64,000 nt of DNA from contig JAKCOZ010000022.1 of assembly GCA_022605955.1 (NCBI GenBank), positions 1,178,001-1,242,000 of the forward strand, read 5' to 3'. Below, piece by piece: positions 54,774 to 64,000 of this stretch (positions are counted from its first letter, which is position 1; each line of letters begins with the position of its first letter). Source of the DNA: Rallus limicola (Eukaryota; Chordata; Aves; Gruiformes; Rallidae). The notes beneath the pieces are model-generated. The model ran no database searches. It saw only the letters and a list, made by a program, of their open reading frames with translations, and was not told the origin of the DNA. The translations under genes and the position numbers were made by a program.

Positions 54774-55510
54774 CACAGAATCACAGAATTGTAGGGGTTG
54801 GAAAGGATCTCCAGAGCTCATCAGCTCCAACCCCCTGCCAAAGCAGGGTCCCTAGGACAGGGCACACAGGTCGGTGTCCAGACAGGTCTGGAATATCTCC
54901 AGAGATGGAGACTCCACACCCCCCTGAGCAGCCTGTCCCAGGGCTCCCTCACTGGGAAGAAGTTCTTCCACATATAAGTGTGGAACTTCCTGTGCTCCAG
55001 CTTGAGGCCATTGCCCCTTGTCCTGTCCCCACAGACACTGAGAAAAGGCTGCCCATTTCCCTGTTTCCCACACTTGAGATATTTATAAACCTTAAGATCC
55101 CCTCTCAGCCTTCTTTTCTCACAGCTGAACAGCCCCAGTTCTTTCAGTCTGTCCTCACAGGAGAGATGCTCCAGGCCTTTAATCACCTTCGTAGCCTCTG
55201 CTGGACTCTGTCCAGGAGATCCCTGTCTTTTTTGTACTGGGGAGCCCAGAACTGGACACAATACTCCAGGTGGAGCCTGAGCAGGGCACAGCAGAGGGGG
55301 AGGATCACCTCCTGTGACCTGCTGGCCACACTCCTTTTGATGCCCCCCAGGATCCCATTGGCTCTCAGCCCCCAGGACACACTGCTGGCTCATGGCCACC
55401 CTGTCCCCCACCAGGAACCCCAGGTCCTTCTCAACAGAGCCCCTCTCCCACATTAGGAGCGTACTGCCATCGAGAGTGGTGCCACAGCAGCTGGTGGGAA
55501 TGAGGTGAGG
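54774..55510 (-). repeat. CR1 LINE 3' portion upstream of PTX4
   Basis: It begins with the reversed tail (CACAGAATTGTAGGGGTTGG) and continues for about 0.7 kb of CR1 3' sequence, similar to the copy at 29.2 kb but extending further 5' (GGTCCTTCTCAACAGAGCCC, GGGGAGCCCAGAACTGGACA). Confidence 0.9.
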
Positions 55511-55835
55511 CTTTGCTGGCTGGTGTTTGTAACTGTGCTCTGCCAAGGAGATGAGCAGAGTGTTCACATCAGCTCTAAGAGCCTTTTCTATCTGGGCTTC
55601 TATCCTGGGCTTAGGACTCGGCACTGTGTTTGTGGCTGGATCCTTCCAGCAAGCAGATGCTGTCAGTTTTGGCTCCAGCCAGGCCAGAGCCCCCTCCCCG
55701 AGCAGCTGGCACAGGTGAGGTGGGTCAGTGCAGGCTGGTTCCTCACTGCCTGACATGGCTCCCCCATCAAAGGGGACAGGCAGGGAAGGATGCTCCTGGA
55801 TGCTCTTTTCCAAGCCCCACAGCATTTCTTTCAGC
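55511..55835. other. Intergenic, between CR1 and the tandem array
   Basis: Nothing was recognised. It may include the older 5' part of the CR1 copy. Confidence 0.4.
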
Positions 55836-56449
55836 CCCGGACGCACAGTCTTTATTCCAGTTCCAGGTTCAGCTCCGTTGTGTCTCAATTCCAGCTCTGT
55901 GAGTTCTCAGCTCCAGCCCCATAGTCTGGATTTCATCCCTGAGCGATTTCAGCTCCTTTCCCACACCAACAGCCTTTATTCCAGCTCTGTGGCCTTTATT
56001 TCCAGCCCCACACTCTTTACTCCTGACGAGTGATTTCAGCTCCTCTCTGAACCCCGCAGCATATATCACAGCCCCAGCCCTAGAGCCTTTATTCCAGCTT
56101 TAGTTTTTACTTCTGCTCCAGCCCCGAGTGATTTCAGCTTCTTTCTGAACCCCACACCAATACTTTCAGCTCCAGTCCCACGGTCTTTATTCCAGCCCCG
56201 AGATTTCAGCTCCAGCCCCGAGTGATTTCAGCTCCTTTGAGAATCCTACAGCCTTTATTCCAGCCCCACAGCCTTTATTCCAGCCCCACAGCCTTTATTC
56301 CAGCCCCACAGTCTGTATTCCTGCCCCAAGTGATTTCAGCTCCTTTTCCACACAAACAACTTTTATTCCAGCCCCATGGATTTTATTTCCAGCCTCAGAG
56401 TCTTTATTCCTGCCCCAAGTGATTCCAGCTCCTTTCCCAACCCCACAGC

Positions 56450-59230
56450 ATTTACTGCACCCCCAGCCCTGCCTCCATCCTGGGCACGGGGCATGGAGTC
56501 CTGCGGAGCGACCGGGATCCAGGAGCAGCCGCCCTGAGCCCAGGTGAAGGATGCTGGGGGCTGCAGGGCCCCGGGGCAGCTGTGGGGTGGGAGGCTGGGT
56601 GTACTGAGGCTGGGTGGGTGGTGGCTGTGGGCTCCATGGAGCTTCCCCCAGCTCCAGCCCCAAGTGATTTCAGCTCCTTTCCCACACAAACCATCTTTAT
56701 TCCATGTCTGGTTTTTATTTCTAGCCCCACAGCGTTTATTCCAGCCCCAGGTCCTGTGTTTCAGCTCCAGCCACAACCAATATTCAGCTCCAGCTCTGTT
56801 GTGTCTCAGCTCCAGTCCTGCAGCCGTGATTTCAGCTCCTTTCCCACACCAACAACCTTTATTCCAGCTCTGTGTTTTTTTATTTCCAGCCCCACAGTCT
56901 TTATTCCAGCTCTGATATTTCAGCTCCTTTCCAAGCCCCACACCAATAAACTCAGCCCCAGCCCCAGGGTCTTTATTCCAGCCCCAGGTTTGGGGTTCGG
57001 CTCCAGCCACAGCCAATATTCAGCTCTGTTGTGCCCCAGCTCCAGCCCCCACCTGATGTGATTTCAGCTCCTTTCCCACACCAACCGCCTTTATTCCAGC
57101 TCTGCATTTTTTATTTCCAGCCCCACACTCTTTACTCCAGTCCCGAGTGATTTCAGCTCCTTGGCAAATCCCACAGTCTTTATTCCTGCCCCAAGTGATT
57201 CCAGCTCCTTTCCCAACCCCACGGCGTTTACTGCACCCCCAGCCCTGCCTCCATCCCGGGCACGGGGCATGGAGTCCTGTGGAGCGACTGGGATCCAGGA
57301 GCAGCTGCCCTGAGCCCAGGTGAAGGATGCTGGGGTCTGCAGGGCCCTGGGGCAGCTGTGGGGTGGGAGGCTGGGTGTACTGAGGCTGGGTGGGTGGTGG
57401 CTGTGGGCTCCATGGAGCTTCCCCCAGCTCCAGCCCCAAGTGATTTCAGCTCCTTCCCCACACAAACCATCTTTATTCTATGTGGTTTTTATTTCCAGCC
57501 CCACAGCCTTTATTCCAGCCCCAGGTCCTGTGTTTCAGCTCCAGCTCTGTTGTGTCTCAGCTCCAGTCCTGCAGCCGTGATTTCAGCTCCTTTCCCACAC
57601 CAACAACCTTTATTCCAGCTCTCTGTTTATGTCCAGCCCCAGTCTTTATTCCCACCCTGTGATTTCAGCTCCTTTTCCACACAACCAACTTCTATTCCAG
57701 CCCCAGAGTCTTTATTCCTGCCCCAAGTGATTCCAGCTCCTCTCCAAACCCCACGGCATTCATTTCAGCCCCAGCCCGAGTCTTTATTCCAGCCCCACAG
57801 TCTTTATTCCTGCCCCAAGTGATTCCAGCTCCTTTCCCAACCCCACGGTGTTTACTGCACCCCCAGCCCTGCCTCCATCCCGGGCACGGGGCATGGAGTC
57901 CTGCGGAGCGACCGGGATCCAGGAGCAGCCGCCCTGAGCCCAGGTGAAGGATGCTGGGGGCTGCAGGGCCCTGGGGCAGCTGTGGGGTGGGAGGCTGGGT
58001 GTACTGAGGCTGGGTGGTGGCTGTGGGCTCCATGGAGCTTCCCCCAGCTCCAGCCCCAAGTGATTTCAGCTCCTTTCCCACACAAACCATCTTTATTCTA
58101 TGTGGTTTTTATTTCCAGCCCCACAGCCTTTATTCCAGCCCCAGGTCCTGTGCTTCAGCTCCAGCCACAACCAATATTCAGCTCCAGCTCCGTCGTGACT
58201 TCAACTCCAGCCCCGCAGCCGTGAATTCAGCTCCTTTCCCACACCAACAGCCTTTATTCCAGCTCTGTGTTTTTTATGTCCAGCCCCAGTCTTTATTCCC
58301 GCCCTGTGATTTCAGCTCCTTTTCCACACACCCAACTTCTATTCCACCCCCAGAGTCTTTATTCCTGGCCCAAGTGATTCCAGCTCCTCTCCAAACCCCA
58401 CGGCATTCATTTCAGCCCCAGCATCTTTATTCCAGCCCCACAGACTTTATTCCTGCCCCAAGTGATTTCAGCTCCTTCCCCACACCAACCATCTTTGTTC
58501 CATGTCTGTGTCTTATTTCCAGCCCCACAGCCTTTATTCCAGCCCTGTGATTTCGACTCCTTTTCCACACAACCAGCTTTTATTCCAGCCCCATGTTTAT
58601 TTCCAACCCCAGAATCTTTATTCCTGCCCCAAGTGATTTCATCTCCGTCCCCACACAAACCATCTTTATTCCATGTCTCTGGTTTTTATTTCCAGCCCCA
58701 CAGCCTTTATTCCAGCCCCACGTCCAGTGTTTCAGCTCCAGCTCCATCTTGTCTCAGCTCCAGCCCCGCAGCCGTGATTTCAGCTCCTTTCCCACACCAA
58801 CAACCTTTATTCCAGCTCTGTTTATGTCCAGCCCCAGTCTTTATTCCCACCCTGTGATTTCAGCTCCTTTTCCACACACCCAACTTCTATTCCAGCCCCA
58901 GAGTCTTTATTCCTGCCCCAAGTGATTCCAGCTCCTCTCCAAACCCCACGGCATTCATTTCAGCCCCAGCCCAAGTCTTTATTCCTGCCCCAAGTGATTC
59001 CAGCTCCTTTCCCAACCCCACGGTGTTTACTGCACCCCCAGCCCTGCCTCCATCCCGGGCACGGGGCATGGAGTCCTGCGGAGCAACCGGGATCCAGGAG
59101 CAGCTGCCCTGAGCCCAGGTGAAGGATGCTGGGGGCTGCAGGGCCCCGGGGCAGCTGTGGGGTGGGAGGCTGGGTGTACTGAGGCTGGGTGGTGGCTGTG
59201 GGCTCCATGGAGCTTCCCCCAGCTCCAGCC
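56450..59230 (+). repeat. Four copies of a unique-sequence core inside the array
   Basis: A segment of about 200 bp that is not part of the short unit (AGCCCTGCCTCCATCC through GGGTGTACTGAGGCTGGGTG to CTCCATGGAGCTTCCCCC) occurs at about 56450-56665, 57226-57440, 57850-58055 and 59026-59230. Its copies are spaced 776, 624 and 1,175 bp apart. It marks higher-order repeat units. Confidence 0.85.
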
Positions 59231-60120
59231 CCAAGTGATTTCAGCTCCTTTCCCACACAAACCATCTTTATTCTATGTGGTTTTTATTTCCAGCCCCACA
59301 GCCTTTATTCCAGCCCCAGGTCCTGTGCTTCAGCTCCAGCCACAACCAATATTCAGCTCCAGCTCCGTCGTGACTTCAACTCCAGCCCCGCAGCCGTGAA
59401 TTCAGCTCCTTTCCCACACCAACAGCCTTTATTCCAGCTCTGTGTTTTTTATGTCCAGCCCCAGTCTTTATTCCCGCCCTGTGATTTCAGCTCCTTTTCC
59501 ACACACCCAACTTCTATTCCACCCCCAGAGTCTTTATTCCTGGCCCAAGTGATTCCAGCTCCTCTCCAAACCCCACGGCATTCATTTCAGCCCCAGCATC
59601 TTTATTCCAGCCCCACAGACTTTATTCCTGCCCCAAGTGATTTCAGCTCCTTCCCCACACCAACCATCTTTGTTCCATGTCTGTGTCTTATTTCCAGCCC
59701 CACAGCCTTTATTCCAGCCCTGTGATTTCGACTCCTTTTCCACACAACCAGCTTTTATTCCAGCCCTGTGGTTTTTATTTCCAACCCCAGAATCTTTATT
59801 CCTGCCCCAAGTGATTTCATCTCCGTCCCCACACAAACCATCTTTATTCCATGTCTCTGGTTTTTATTTCCAGCCCCACAGCCTTTATTCCAGCCCCACG
59901 TCCAGTGTTTCAGCTCCAGCTCCATCTTGTCTCAGCTCCAGCCCCGCAGCCGTGATTTCAGCTCCTTTCCCACACCAACAACCTTTATTCCAGCTCTGTT
60001 TTTTATGTCCAGCCCCAGTCTTTATTCCCGCCCTGTGATTTCAGCTACTTTTCCACACACCCAACTTCTATTCCAGCCCCAGAGTCTTTATTCCTGCCCC
60101 AAGTGATTCCAGCTCCTCTC
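57795..60120 (+). repeat. 1,175-bp higher-order tandem duplication
   Basis: The stretch 58014-58550 and the stretch 59189-59725 have identical translations over 178 codons at an offset of 1,175 bp. Flanking sequence matches at the same offset. A partial third copy lies at about 60125-60380. Confidence 0.85.
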
Positions 60121-60737
60121 CAAACCCCACGGCATTCATTCAGCCCCAGCATCTTTACTCCAGCCCCACAGACTTTATTCCTGCCCCAAGTGATTTCAGC
60201 TCCTTCCCCACACCAACCATCTTTGTTCCATGTCTGTGTCTTATTTCTAGCCCCACAGCCTTTATTCCAGCCCTGTGATTTCGACTCCTTTTCCACACAA
60301 CCAGCTTTTATTCCAGCCCCGTGGTTTTTATTTCCAACCCGAGAATCTTTATTCCTGCCCCAAGTGATTTCAGCTCCTTTCCAACCCCCCCACTACTGCT
60401 CCCCCCCCTTTCTTCCAGCCCCTCACCCTCTATTTATTCCAGCCCTACTGACTTTATTCTGGCTCCAGCTCAGTGTTGTTTCAGCTCCAGCCCTGCTGTG
60501 TCTATCTCAGCTCCAGCTCTACATCTTCCTTCTGCATCTGCCTTCTCCCTGCAGCACCGGGGGCTGTTGACAAGGCTGTAAATCAATAACTGCTATCAGT
60601 CACAGCCCCCCTGCCTGGCTACCAGGGTCCCCCAAAGCACTGGCCCTCAGCCGCTGATGCAGGCCTGTGTCCTGCGCTTTGGCAGCCAGTGTGCCTGGAG
60701 CCCCACCTGCAGTGAGGGTCCCACAGCCCTGACGCTT

Positions 60738-60759
60738 CCCCCCCCCCCCCCCCCCCCCA
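60738..60759 (+). repeat. Poly(C) tract
   Basis: A run of about 20 C on the plus strand; the G-rich strand could form a G-quadruplex. Its length is likely unreliable in assembly. Confidence 0.8.
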
Positions 60760-61098
60760 TCCCCCGGCAGCAGCAGCAGTTGAGGAGGGGGAACAGATGC
60801 TGGACCACCTTCAGCCCCCCCCCCCGTTTCAGGCCAACACACGGCACTTATGCCTTTGGGAGGCTGGAGGCGGCCCCAGGGCTGCTGCTCAGACTTTTGG
60901 GGGAATGAGGTGGGGAGGGGAGGGGGGGTGGGGCATTCACCCCAGGGCCCGGGAGTGCTTGGGAACCACTTCCCGCGAGGCAGAGCCAGCCCCAGGACAG
61001 CAGGGGCAGTGACAGCCCCCGGGACAGACTTCATTTCACTTCACTGTTCTCAGTTTCTCTGAGGCACTGAGGCACATGCCGGGTTTCACAGTCACAGC

Positions 61099-61830
61099 TT
61101 TATTGGCGTCACGAGTCTTTAATTAAAACTCCAAAATCCCGCTCGCGACAACACCCGCGTCTTGCCGGGCCCGTCCCTCGCCCCGCGCTGAGGCTCCGGC
61201 CCCCTCGCGTCCCGCGCCTGTAGCGGCCCGTGCCCCTCCAGCCCGTGGCCGCGGCTCAGCGACACGAGCGGGAAGCGGGCCCCAGGACAGGACCCCGCTG
61301 CCGCGCCAGGAGCGGCTCCCCCGGCCCGAGACCCCGTCCCACCCCGCGCGCCCACCCCAACACTCGAGGCCCTCAGAAGCCGGCGCGCCGCCGCCCCGCT
61401 CGCGCCGCCGCCAAGCCCCCGCCGCTCCCCCATAGGCTCACCAGCGCTCCGGAGCCCGCGGAGCAGCAGCACGACCCTCAGCTCCCCACGGCCGCCGCGT
61501 CTCACTGACAGATAGGGGACCCCGCCCCCCCGGTTTTAAAGCGTCTGGCCACGCCCACCGCCGCCCGCCCGCCTATCGCTGGCGCGTCAACCTTCTGCTC
61601 TGAGCCAATCACGTCATTCCTTTTCAATCCGGCCACGCGCTGTACCGGAGCTGGGTCCGGCCCGGCCCGGCCCGAGAGGCCCCGGGGCGGTGGACCCTCC
61701 GTGCCACCCGTTCCTGTCAGGGTCCCGCAACCCCGCCCTCGCTCGGGGAGGTGTCCCGGGCCCATGGGCGGGGGCTCCCGGCAGCTGCGGGGCGGGGCCG
61801 AGCGGAAGCGGCGGGGAGCCGAATGGAACG
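61099..61830 (-). other. Candidate transcription unit A (minus), CpG island
   Basis: On the minus strand the elements occur in order. A CCAAT-region (plus CCAAT at 61605) comes first, then a TTTAAA TATA-like box (61532-61541). Next is a GC-rich segment with a GTGAGC donor (plus 61436-61441), and last an AATAAA (61099-61104). An open frame of 128 codons (61505-61119) lacks an ATG at its start and resembles no family I know. It may be a small gene or noncoding RNA. Confidence 0.3.
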
Positions 61831-61930
61831 GGGCAAGGGGCGGGTTCTTCACAGAGCCTCGTCCAGTCGCCGCCGCCGCTGAGGTTGTACATCAAACGCT
61901 GTCAACCCTCACGCAGCCCCCCTGAATAAA
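61770..61930 (+). other. Short plus-strand open frame from the same CpG island
   Basis: An ATG at 61764 opens about 53 codons to a TGA at 61922, immediately followed by AATAAA. It would be divergent from unit A. It resembles no known family, and the compact stop plus poly(A) signal may be coincidence. Confidence 0.15.
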
Positions 61931-62633
61931 GCGGTGGTGCCCCCGTTTCTCACAGAGACTCTCAGACGTTGAGTTCGGCCTGGTGCATGTCAGCGTCCTG
62001 CACTTTGGGGGCAAATATGACCGGACCCCCACCTTCTCCAGGGCCTTCAGCCCTGACCCCCTCCTTCTCCAACCTCTGCCCATCCACCCTCACTCCCTCC
62101 CCAGCCCCTGCCAGCAGCAGCATTTGGGGACGGGGGCCTCCCAATGGAGAGAGAGGAGGGGGCTAAGACCCATTCCCCTCCACTGTCCCCAGCTGGTTTC
62201 AGACCCAGATCCATAGCTCCCTACTCTGGGGCCAAGGCCTGTAAACACAGCACTTCATCTTTGGAGGGGGTCAAGCTGCCAAACCCCAGGCCTAAGCTGG
62301 GCTTCGCAGCCCCTAACACAGCGCTCACTCCTCATCTTGAGGAGGCTGGAGACACCCCCGGGGCTGCTGCTCCAGATAGTTGTGTGAAAGGAAAGGGGGA
62401 AGGCGTCCACCCCTAGCCCAGGGTCCCGTCCCGGAGTGCTTGGGAACTAGGGGGCACCTCCCACAGGGAGAAACCAGCCCCAGGGACCCTGAAGCAACAT
62501 CCCCCCCGACCCACACCCGGGGAAAATTTTACTGCACTCGGTTACGCTTCACAATGCCACAGTTCTCCTTGTACCTTCGATTATAACAGCACAATGAAAT
62601 AATAACGGGGTTTGCAGGGTTTCCTGTTCTATC
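61831..62633. other. Intergenic, part of a duplicated block
   Basis: It holds no recognised gene. Parts (about 61985-62010 and 62330-62490) resemble 60665-60690 and 60860-60990, including GGAGTGCTTGGGAAC and GGGGCTGCTGCTC. This supports an old duplication. Confidence 0.4.
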
Positions 62634-63310
62634 TTTATTTAACCACCATTTCCCACCCCAGCCCACCTGGGAGCCGGGACGCGGACACCCCAGCACAGCT
62701 CGGCCGCACCCCGACCCCCGGTGCGGCTCTGGCCCCGCTCGGGAACAGAACTGCCCCCACGCCCCGGGCAGCGGCCGTGGCACCGCCTCCGCCCTCCCCG
62801 CGGACACCGGGATCCGCGCCGGCCTGCGGGGCTGCACCCGCCCGACCCGAGCGGGGAGAATCCGGCGGGACGGGGCTCGGCTCTGCTTGGCCCAAGGGAC
62901 AGGACCGGCTACCCTACCAGGGGCACCGCCCGCCCGAATCCGCCTCGGGACGGCTCTCCCCACCCGCTTCCCACTGAGCACTGCCGGCCCCCCAGCCTCG
63001 TCTCCCTACCACCGGCACCAGAACACATCGCAAGAAGAGGCTCGGAGCAGCCGAGGCACATAGAGCCCGCGGCCGGTCAGCATCGTCCCGCTCCCAGCGC
63101 CCCCGGCCCAGCTCACCGACGCCCCCCGGACGGCAGCTCCAGCACAGCTCGCCAACGCCAGCGCCACCGAGACCCCAGCTCCGCCCATCCCGCCCCGCCC
63201 GAGCGCTCCAAGCTGTTCTCTCTCCGGTCCGACCCAGCTCCGCCCGTCACGCAGCCCCGCCCCAGCGGCCTCAGCTCTGCCCAATCGCGTCTTGCTCTTT
63301 CAATCCGGGC
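62634..63310 (-). other. Candidate transcription unit B (minus), CpG island
   Basis: The layout is like unit A: a CCAAT (plus 63281) with a shared CTTTCAATCCGG element, GC-rich sequence with a GTGAGC donor (plus 63111-63116), then AATAAA (62634-62639). The first segment can encode MGGAGVSVALALASCAGAA, a signal-peptide-like start. No downstream exon was identified, so no product is named. Confidence 0.3.
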
Positions 63311-63600
63311 CCGCCCCCTCTCGCTCCGCGTCCCGGCTGCCCCTGTCACCCGGAGGCCGCGATCCCGCCGCCGCCGTTTCGGGAGAGTCTCAGCCCCATA
63401 GCCCCGGCGGCCGGCGTCGGTGTGTCGGGGTGCGGCCGCATCGCGGACGCTGCCGGTTCCCGATCAAGCCCCCGAGCCGGGAAAGATCTCAGTTCGCGTC
63501 GTCCGGGCTCCAGTGGGAGCGCCCGGGCCGTCTCCTCTCCCGGAGAGGACCCACGGCCTAGCGGGGACCGGGCGGCACCAGGACCCGGGCCGGCGGCTTG

Positions 63601-63890
63601 TAGAACTGGAAAGTGACCCTGGGCACTGTCAGGATCATACTCTCGGCTTGGAAAGCGCAGAGCCCCAAAGTCACTGGGGTGCTTGTGGGCTACATGGGGA
63701 GGTTTCAGGCCAGGAGCATTGTTCAGTGCTCGCATGTTTGGCTTGGGAGCTGTTGCTGGACGTCTACCAGTTTAAAATGTGGATGCTTTTAGAGCTGGGA
63801 AGTGATGCAGGGCACTGTTTGGACCATCCCCTTGGCTTGGAAAGCGCAGAGCCCCAAGGTCAGCGTGGCTGACTGTGGGCTACATGGGGA
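63601..63890 (+). repeat. Direct duplication of about 190 bp, two copies
   Basis: AGAACTGGAAAGTGACCCTG...GCTACATGGGGAG and AGAGCTGGGAAGTGATGCAG...GCTACATGGGGAG lie about 189 bp apart. Both include CTTGGAAAGCGCAGAGCCCC, with moderate divergence elsewhere. Confidence 0.75.
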
Positions 63891-64000
63891 GAACTCAAGG
63901 AAGAGGTGGAGAGACTGGAACCATCAGGGAGTATGAGAGGGAGATTGATTGGTGGAGTAACTCCCTGGCATGCCAGAGGGAAAATCAACAGGGAGATTTT
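63887..64000 (+). pseudogene. Partial coiled-coil-like coding fragment at the right edge
   Basis: One frame reads LKEEVERL and the next frame, after an apparent one-base loss, reads TIREYEREIDWWSNSLACQR and stays open to the edge. The charged heptad-like pattern recalls a coiled-coil segment found in multicopy bird loci, but I cannot name the family. The frame change suggests a decayed copy, or a splice or sequence error. Confidence 0.3.

Larger units (their letters stand above)
55836..60480 (-). repeat. Satellite-like tandem array rich in AATAAA (minus strand)
   Basis: Short units recur for about 4.6 kb. The clearest form is a 20-bp unit, plus-strand CAGCCTTTATTCCAGCCCCA, repeated head-to-tail near 56250-56320. 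It alternates with blocks of AGTGATTTCAGCTCC and TTTCCCACACCAAC. By eye, about 70 TTTATT hexamers occur. Open frames on both strands exist because the unit has few stops, and they encode monotonous peptides (GAGIKTVGLE type); I do not regard them as genes. Confidence 0.9.

Noticed and set aside
54383..55456. 357-codon plus-strand frame
   Set aside because: It starts antisense to PTX4 exon 1 and runs through the reversed CR1 copy, so it is not a gene.
54821..55888. 355-codon minus-strand frame
   Set aside because: Most of it is the 3' part of the CR1 element and the rest is the edge of the satellite array.
55836..60480. CRISPR-like regular repeats
   Set aside because: The units vary in length and are contiguous without unique spacers, and the genome is vertebrate.
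56363..60570. Many open frames on both strands in the tandem array (for example a Gly/Glu/Lys-rich minus frame)
   Set aside because: All are repeat translations shared between copies; the repeat unit simply lacks stops in several frames.

Overview
This is vertebrate nuclear DNA, almost certainly from a bird. Genes are split into many short exons with GT-AG introns. Several CR1 LINE 3' ends are present (29.2, 39.6, 51.5 and 54.8 kb) and no mammalian-type SINEs were seen. There are five CpG islands, and the conceptual proteins are close to human ones. The gene content matches human 16p13.3, which corresponds to part of bird chromosome 14; the species cannot be fixed from sequence alone.

Layout, left to right. 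0.8-2.7 kb: three coding exons of FAM234A (minus strand, running off the left edge), with a probable first exon in a CpG island near 8.3 kb. 9.7-28.0 kb: complete LUC7L (minus, 10 coding exons, 367 aa), a U1 snRNP-associated splicing factor. 29.9-32.3 kb: PERCC1 (plus), the gut enteroendocrine gene, with a TATA promoter and a candidate upstream control block. 32.9-52.3 kb: complete CLCN7 (minus, 25 coding exons, 804 aa), the lysosomal 2Cl-/H+ exchanger, with a candidate lysosomal-gene (CLEAR-type) E-box cluster at its promoter. 52.8-54.5 kb: PTX4 (minus, 2 coding exons, 477 aa), a secreted long pentraxin. 54.8-60.4 kb: a CR1 element and a 4.5-kb satellite-like array carrying about 70 AATAAA hexamers on the minus strand. 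60.6-64.0 kb: two CpG-island units that look like diverged duplicates, then a duplicated segment and a possible coiled-coil coding fragment running off the right edge.

These genes do not form one pathway. PERCC1-CLCN7-PTX4 is an old syntenic block. Its contact with LUC7L, and the tandem rather than head-to-head order of LUC7L and FAM234A, differ from human. All exon junctions given were placed by checking GT/AG sites, reading phase and agreement with recalled human family members; no alignment or transcript data were available. The right-hand 4 kb is the least understood part.
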